From Deroplatys truncata (lineage: Eukaryota; Arthropoda; Insecta; Mantodea; Mantidae): a DNA stretch of 64,000 nt. Below, in pieces: positions 58,713 through 64,000 of the stretch. The first letter of the stretch is position 1; every line of letters begins with the position of its first letter. The notes under the pieces are model-generated. The model searched no databases, was not told the DNA's origin, and worked only from the letters and a program-made list of their open reading frames with translations. The position numbers were made by a program, and so were the translations under genes. The stretch is from NCBI GenBank assembly GCA_030765065.1, contig CM060990.1:457210321-457274320 (forward strand), given 5' to 3'.

Positions 58713-59233
58713 ACTTTAACTGGTCCCAGAGCTCACTCGGTAGAGAACCTGCCTGCTATATGAGGTGTTCCGTGTTCGATTTCCAGCTGGGCTCCAGAGA
58801 GTTGTCTTTTAACAAAAAGATTTCACGGTATGCCCAGAGTCTGGCGTTTAAATGTGAGAGTGCCTATGTATGTGTGTGGGCGTATTATCGTTTGTTTGTC
58901 GTCCTCCGTGGTGTAGTGGTTACCATGCTATCCTCTAGTTCCCGAGATCGCGGGTTCAAACCCGGTGGAGGGCGATGGATTTTTTCGGGCGTAAAAATCC
59001 TTAGCATGGCTTCCTTCGGAAGGGAAGTAAAGCCGGTGGTACCGTGTCGTAGATTTACGGCACGTAAAAGAACCTGAAGCCTGATAGAGGACTCTGAGCA
59101 CAATTACCGGCCTTTCACGCCCAATATAGAATGAGACGCTAAGGACCACAGCAGTTAAAGAGCGTCCATAAATAAATAAAAAGAAATATCGGTTGTTTAA
59201 TAAGTAATTCGCCCATTAACAAGAATTCAGAAT
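58713..59233 (+). mobile_element. SINE family S3, split by an S4 SINE
   Basis: The head GGTCCCAGAGCTCACTCGG (A box) and CGTGTTCGATTTCC (B box) is followed by TTTAAATGTGAGAGTGCC and GTATGTGTGTGGGCG. The element is interrupted at 58,897. It resumes at 59,187 with TATCGGTTGTTTAATAAG and ends CAAGAATTCAG near 59,233, matching the end of the S3 copy at 6,797-6,988. S3 is therefore the older of the two. Confidence 0.88.
58898..59186 (+). mobile_element. SINE family S4, full length, inserted into S3
   Basis: The head reads GTCCTCCGTGGTGTAGTGG (A box) and GCGGGTTCAAACCCGG (B box). CGTCCTCC and GGAGGGCG at the two ends of the head can pair as an acceptor stem, so the tRNA-like fold is still nearly intact. 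The body has a GGTACCGTGTCGTAGATTTA block, GGCACGTAAAAGAACCTG and CCTTTCACGCCCAATA. The tail is ATAAATAAATAAA. TATCGTTTGTTT and TATCGGTTGTTT flank it (58,886-58,897 and 59,187-59,198), a 12-bp target duplication with one mismatch. Confidence 0.93.
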
Positions 59234-59439
59234 TGCCGCTTCGCAAACCTGAGCACACGTGTTAAGTCATTTAGTTCCATGGCAGTTAATTTACAATCAG
59301 TACAAATATAGGGCACCAATTGGTGCCGCAAGGTTAACAAAATTAAACATAATTCTATTTTTATTATGTTTATGTACTCTTAAAGGTGCGTTAGAATTAA
59401 ATTATTTTCTAATAGTACATTATTTCATAATAACCATAT

Positions 59440-59892
59440 GCAAATCATTCCCGCCTTGGTGGTAATGATGTGAGAGCCTCTCTGGCCCAAGTTCTACCTG
59501 GAGTGATCCATCATTTCTTAGTATTATTTCTGTACGTAAAAGAAAAGTGCGCAGAAGACGGATGTCGCGTCTGAAAATGTTCAGAACACAGCCTTTGAGC
59601 CTCAGCTGCATTTTGGTGCGTCTCCGCGCAGATCGTAACTATATCCGTGTTTTTGTTATATGTGAAGGTTACCTTTTTGTCTGAATGACCGGACTCAAAC
59701 TGCATGCAGGCGACCACTGGACGCTTATCAGTACGTACCACGTAAACACCTGCAGACAGCAGCACTACCTCAGTGACATTTGACTGTGTATCTGCACTGC
59801 CTCTTTGAGCAGCAAAGATGCGGCAACTTCTTTTACATGTATGTATGCAGGAAACATAAAACTGCAAATGACGGCTTGTTTGGACCACCTGG
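59440..59892 (-). mobile_element. Mariner-type element, family A (copy 2), 3' truncated
   Basis: On the minus strand the element starts CCAGGTGGTCCAAACAAGCC with TA outside. It has the same leader as copy 1 at 4,385-5,660, and from about 59,720 downward it encodes the transposase N-terminus (GHSDKKVTFTYNKNTD, HQNAAEAQRLCSEHFQTRH, then RNDGSLQVELGPERL). The family form is GETxxNAxEAQRLYSERFPxRRxPS…LRETGS. A 125-codon open frame spans leader and coding region. Sequence similarity ends near 59,440 and the catalytic domain is missing. Confidence 0.8.
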
Positions 59893-60084
59893 TATATAGC
59901 GTATGTTATTCGTATACTCCTAGGTAAATATTTGTAATAAATATGTTGTTTTCTTAAAACAATATAATTAAAACCTTAGTTTATGACGTACATTAAAGTA
60001 GAGACTGACTTCCATTTGCTTTAGAGTGCAATGCAGAAATAGATGGATTCTCCATCTTTCAATTTTGCTATCATCCAGCAAAAA

Positions 60085-60190
60085 GCTTCGTTCAGTGACT
60101 GGATGGTTTATTTGGCAAGGACATATGCTGCGGGTTGGCCGAAATCAATTAACATTACGGATAAAGGAAGGAGGACCGAACGCTGTAAAC
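60085..60190 (+). pseudogene. Possible LINE C-terminal scrap
   Basis: One frame gives GWFIWQGHMLRVGRNQLTLR, resembling the LRWxGHVxRMxxNRLPxR segment near the end of RTE-like reverse transcriptases (compare the LINE at 30,392). The similarity is short and the flanks add nothing, so this is tentative. Confidence 0.3.
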
Positions 60191-60379
60191 CTTCAGTACA
60201 AAGCAGACTGCTTATTCGTGAAATGTAATGTGAATCATCTGGTTGGCACTGGAGATCTTAATAGCTAGCAGTTTCTCCATGTTTGGTGACCAGATTGGTG
60301 AATCCGCCTGACCTGCCTCGAAGGCCTCAACAAATATCTTATTTACACCTGTTAATTCAACAGTTAAGTTGTATTTCAC

Positions 60380-60670
60380 CTATTCGATATTCATCTCGAC
60401 TGCCATAGTCAATAATTCGGAAGCCAGTTGTTTGCGATACCACCAGTAACTAAACAAAACGTAATATATAATTGGGAAAACTTTTGAAGGAATGTACACC
60501 ACAAAAGTTTGACCATTGCGCAGGTTAGTTTGTGTTAGCAGATAGTGAATAATATATAGTGACGCAAGTCCGGCGACGACACACGTCACGTAAAGGATGG
60601 GGGTACGTAGCACAGGAAGGCCTCGAAAGGGTAACAGGTTGCAACAGCAAAGGCTGTGAAAAAGTGTCAT
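60380..60670 (-). CDS. Putative insect chemoreceptor (gustatory-receptor-like) N-terminal exon or fragment
   Basis: I start at ATG 60,670, because the open frame upstream of it begins on a non-ATG codon and in-frame stops lie close by. The 96 residues begin MTLFHSLCCCNLLPFRGLPV, which recalls the short cytoplasmic start of insect gustatory receptors (LRPL…GLxPF). Two hydrophobic, probably membrane-spanning segments follow at about residues 25-45 and 56-77 (VVYIPSKVFPIIYYVLFSYW), then YRKQLASELLTMAVEMN. Receptors of this class have seven such segments and about 400 residues, so at most the first quarter is here. The frame ends in TAG, the last bases of a possible AG|GTGAAA donor, so in-frame splicing onward is not obvious. 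It may be a pseudogene or a chance hydrophobic frame. No other receptor exon was found. Confidence 0.3.
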   Translation of the reverse strand: MTLFHSLCCCNLLPFRGLPVLRTPILYVTCVVAGLASLYIIHYLLTQTNLRNGQTFVVYIPSKVFPIIYYVLFSYWWYRKQLASELLTMAVEMNIE

Positions 60671-62654
60671 TATAAGACATGTAACTTCTGTTCCCAATCT
60701 TTCTAATCTTTAATTTATCTAATATAACCTAAAATACATTTAAAAAAGAAAGAATTAGACAACTGGTGGATTTACCTGCGTGGCAGAGGAGGTCCGGCTA
60801 TCCGTCGTCGTCGGGCCCAGCATCTACAATGAGATTGCAAATTAACACTAAATGGAATTAAAGAACTGGCCAGCAAAGGTTTCTGCTAGGCACGTGGTTG
60901 GCCGAGAGCGAGCTGTCAAAAATTCGTAAGTTTAAATATCCGACAAAATGCTGATTAGTACTTAGCTGGTAACTGACATAAGGTTATGTCAGCAGAAACT
61001 ACGTAACTCACCCACGTGTCAGACAAGAAGTAATCTTTTACTCTAAATTGCATGTCACCTAATCTGGGCTTACTTCAACATCCGGAAAATGACTAGCAAG
61101 AAATGTAAAGACATTTTCCTGCGTTGGTTAAACAAAACCTGTCCTGAATATTTCAAAAACTGTATAAAATCATATTTATCTAAATCTGTTAAAATAAAAT
61201 TATAACCGTCACAATATTCCTTACCAAACAAAAATCCCATCCATTTGCACATGGGTCCTATCCCACATTGTTATCAGTGTTGTAAGATTTCCAAAATTGA
61301 CCACCGCTTTGTGAGCCGTAAGGACAAGAGGATATGGAACACATTTAAACACAAATTTCACTGTCAAATCGATTTCCAAATTATCCACCGTCCGAGTTTT
61401 AAATACTCTTCTATGCAAAAACAGCAGTCAATGCTCCAACTTATAGATGAGTCCACAGGCCCTGTTTCAAGTTAAAACAGCTTTAATTCTTATTTCATGC
61501 AGGGTATTCAGGCTCTGCCCCTAATGTGGATTGAGATGTTTGCTTTAGTTGCTTGATATTTACCTTTCCCTTGTTAACGGGGTAAATGGACACTATTTCA
61601 TTTTCGTCGCCCTTTTTTATTTATAATTTTCCTTTTCCTTTCAATCTTGTGATACAATAATATGCAATTAAGGAAAAAATAATAAAAACATCGGTGCGAT
61701 TCATTGCAAATTAACATTAATTCCTCAGATAACTAAATGTGAAAGTTTTAGAGTGCATATTTAAGAGAAGTTTATGCAACTCCTTTGGCATAACCATTAG
61801 GCAACTTTCGGTTCGTTTATTTTTATACTAGCTCTCTTGTCCAGCGTTGCAAGGGTGACTTTAGAAATTTGGAATGACGATTTCATTAATTTCATTTACC
61901 TTTTCCGTATTCTTTATCAAATTATTGTACAATGATCTGGAAGATTTTAATGGTTAAATCCTCCCTTTACCCTTAGAAGTGTAATTTCATTAAGTTCCAG
62001 CGATATTCCTTATAAAAGACGAAAATTTCCTGAAATTCGGAAAATGGGCGTGGTATATCGGCGGATGTTGTAGTTCAGAGTTTCTTAGCCTTCTGGAAAC
62101 GTTAAATAACCACTATCTTTCAACGGTGAAAAATGAACGGAATGCTTCTCTTTAGTCCCGTAACATACAGGCTCCACAATTTTCATACTATAATACAGAA
62201 GTTCCTGGGGTCAGTATTCAACGAAATAGGGGCGAAACTGGTGAATACGAAGATTTCCTACTCTCAGGCTACCATTTAGGAAATGACACATGGTCTGTAA
62301 ACACACAGAAAAAGAATTGTCTCAGTTATTAATTATATAAATATCGCTTGAGCAGTTTCTGAGGTTACGCTGGACACAATTTTCTCTCTTTATAAAATAA
62401 TTTAGTACAGGCTGGTAATAAACCCGACTACAACATGCAGAGGAAGTGCAGCTAAATTCTCTTGAATCTAGAAAGTTCATTACACACACTGTAGAATTAA
62501 AATAAGTGTTACTCCGTGTACACATTGCCGTATATATAGTGCACATAATTGTAACTAGAATTCGCTTATGTTTTGTTTTGCAGTCTCCTGTTTTCTTAGC
62601 TATAAAAATTATAATTACATATAGCTTGGAATGAAATGTCCGCGGCTTTTGCCT
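60671..62654. other. No gene recognised; one tidy intron-like signal
   Basis: On the minus strand CACGCAG|GTAAATCC near 60,778 and CTTTTTTAAATGTATTTTAG|G near 60,730 would bound an intron of about 50 bases directly upstream of the receptor-like frame. The exon side holds a short ATG frame (MLGPTTTDSRTSSATQ) that is not in phase with it. Minus-strand frames at 61,070-61,252 and 61,221-61,418 have no recognised content. Confidence 0.35.
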
Positions 62655-62800
62655 ATTACATGCTCTACTGCATACCTAGTAAGCTGAGGAAGTATTGCAT
62701 TTTACCAAAAAATTCGATGGCCAGAAATAATTAAAAATACGTGTTTTGGGACTCCCTGAATTCAAAAAAATAATGTTTAAAATATATCTGTGTGTTTTGT
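62655..62800 (-). repeat. RepX fragment (one hairpin unit)
   Basis: TGCTCTACTGCATACCTAGT and AAGCTGAGGAAGTATTGCAT are a decayed version of the RepX end hairpin. They are followed by ACCAAAAAATTCGATGGCC and GGGACTCCCTGAATTC as in the array units at 47,930-48,895, inverted. Only about 145 bases are present. Confidence 0.75.
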
Positions 62801-62967
62801 GATGCAGTGCCCTACGGACTGCCGACATCTGCGATTCGAATTTTCATTGACTCGAAGGAGTTTATGTTAAGAAATTTCATGGAGAATATTTTGTTTGAAT
62901 CAGCCTGATTCTGTGACAACTTTAGTGGCTCTTATGTGTGAGGAAAGTTAAGATTCTGTAAGAGGTA

Positions 62968-63453
62968 TAGAGTATGCAGTCTACAGAGATAGATTGCGGC
63001 TACTATCCCCAGAAGGAAAGGAAAGGATGAAGTGAAGGCACCACAGGAGGCCGCAAGTAGGGCACAGAAACGCGCAGAGGTCCCTAAACTTTCCTAGCTC
63101 GAAGACCCAACCCACTACTGGAGCTGCCCTGAAGGGGCTATAAACGAGCTTTGCAAGTAGGCAGCCCTATAATGTCCACAGGGAATACTGTTTCCGTGGC
63201 GCAAGCTTCCACGCCATCTGTCCGCCACAGTCTCACACCACGAAACTGAGAAACACACCTGCAATATGAGAAGGGAACGGAATGAAAGAGAAATGAGGAA
63301 AATGAAAACTGTGGAAGATGAGCAATCACCCCAGCATTCGTCTACCGACGAGGAAAAACCCAGGGTCAGAGCGAGCGGTCGACGGAAATCGAACCCGGAA
63401 TCCCCTCCCCCAAATGCGAGCCTCATACATTATCGCGTAGCCAACTCCCTCGG
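62968..63453 (-). mobile_element. Long SINE, family S1, full length with exact 14-bp duplication
   Basis: On the minus strand the head has CCGAGGGAGTTGGCTACGCG, then CTCGCATTTGGGGGAGG and GGGTTCGATTTCC (B box). The body matches 35,749-36,218 (TGACCCTGGGTTTTTCC, TGCAGGTGTGTTTCTCAG). TTCTGTAAGAGGTA flanks it exactly (62,954-62,967 and 63,454-63,467). It is 486 bp long. The identical duplication suggests this is one of the younger insertions here. The frames of 60-103 codons across it are not genes. Confidence 0.93.
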
Positions 63454-63559
63454 TTCTGTAAGAGGTAAGTATCCAACATTTCAGTTTACTATGCTTTCTT
63501 TCCTGCCTGCAGAAGCGCCCATAGTCGGTCACGCTCAGGCAGCAGTCCAGCTACATCAG

Positions 63560-63758
63560 GCTTCATTTTTTTTTCATTTAAAATTTCCCTTGTTTTACTC
63601 AGTTTTTGATACTGTGTTTTTTACTGTTTTCGTTACCGCTTATCACCGCAATTACACAACACACATACACACACAAACACCCATGCCCATGGCGGGACTC
63701 GAACCCGCGACCCTCAGCTTGGCGGAGCTATACACTGCAGAGACGAGGGGCGGCTCCT
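63560..63758 (-). mobile_element. SINE family S6
   Basis: On the minus strand the head has GCCGCCCCTCGTCTCTGCAG and GCGGGTTCGAGTCCCGCCAT (B box), then GGGTGTTTGTGTGTGTATG and AACGAAAACAGTAAAAAACA. The tail is A-rich (poly-T at 63,566 on the plus strand). It matches the copy at 34,930-35,130. It lies about 105 bases right of the S1 SINE. Confidence 0.88.
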
Positions 63759-64000
63759 TAATTATTAAAATATAAAACTATATATTAGATTGGTTTTCAG
63801 AGAGACAGTGAGCCATCAAGAAAGTAATTAATATTAAGTTGTGCTTCAATGACTTGAGATGATTTATTCTATACTAAACTCATCAGAAAGAGAATTTGTA
63901 CACTTAACCTCGATACAAAGGGATGCATTTTATAAATGAATCGCAGTTAATCAAAATATTAACGAAAAAAAATGTTGGAACATTGCATTATGTATTATGT

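Noticed and set aside
58917-58975. Possible tRNA gene (GTGTAGTGGTTACC…GGGTTCAAACCC)
   Set aside because: It is the head of the S4 SINE, with SINE body and tail following and a target duplication around the whole. It is not a tRNA gene despite good stem pairing.
63266-63775. 169-codon plus-strand frame, the longest in the window
   Set aside because: It spans an S1 SINE, flanking DNA and an S6 SINE on their antisense strands, a composite that no gene would have.
1-64000. Retrovirus-like, Polinton-like, CRISPR or bacterial content
   Set aside because: I looked for long terminal repeats, capsid- or envelope-type coding text, spaced identical repeats and operon-like gene packing, and found none that I could support.

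Overview
This is AT-rich animal nuclear DNA, most likely from an insect with a large, repeat-dense genome. The evidence is several insect-type mariner (DUF4817/IS630-like) transposase remnants, PIF/Harbinger, hAT and pogo elements, tRNA-headed SINEs about 200-590 bp long and an RTE-like LINE tail. A cockroach, stick insect or other polyneopteran would fit, but that is inference. There is no operon structure, no rRNA, no functional tRNA and no CRISPR array. I found no complete host gene. The only candidate host coding piece is a two-membrane-segment ORF near 60.4-60.7 kb that resembles the start of an insect chemoreceptor.

Layout. 2.2 kb: SINE and microsatellite. 3.8-5.7 kb: Harbinger transposase remnant cut by a mariner copy. 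5.7-6.8 kb: two minisatellites and an unidentified coding-like stretch. 6.8-7.0 kb: SINE. 9.57-10.82 kb: complete-ended but internally deleted hAT. 10.9-13.1 kb: second mariner family, split by an insert that carries a long SINE. 16.58-18.34 kb: Harbinger element with TTA target duplications and only a Myb/SANT-like fragment. 18.8-19.1 kb: SINE with 10-bp duplication. 20.4-21.3 kb: DUF7869-type transposase-like remnant. 21.9 kb: hAT MITE. 25.2 kb: long (GGT)n. 25.9 kb: SINE. 28.6-30.6 kb: LINE tail interrupted at a TA by a pogo element.

From 32 to 49 kb the window is dominated by an unclassified repeat family, called RepX here. It has copies at 32.1, 34.4, 45.6 and 46.6 kb and a fragment at 62.7 kb, several invaded by SINEs. 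One copy ends in an eight-unit array of roughly 120-bp hairpin-bearing repeats. Interspersed are long-form SINEs, a Tc1-like fragment (39.2 kb), a foldback MITE (40.6 kb), a Kolobok-like fragment (41.1-41.5 kb) and two halves of a third mariner family (43.3 and 49.6 kb). From 50.1 to 58.7 kb I recognise almost nothing. The last 6 kb hold a SINE-in-SINE nest, a second copy of the first mariner family, the chemoreceptor-like ORF and two more SINEs.

The window reads as an intergenic or intronic graveyard built by successive insertions. Several nestings can be ordered in time: LINE before pogo, RepX before SINEs, Harbinger before mariner, one SINE before another. The least explained item is RepX with its hairpin array. 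I see no convincing new biological system.
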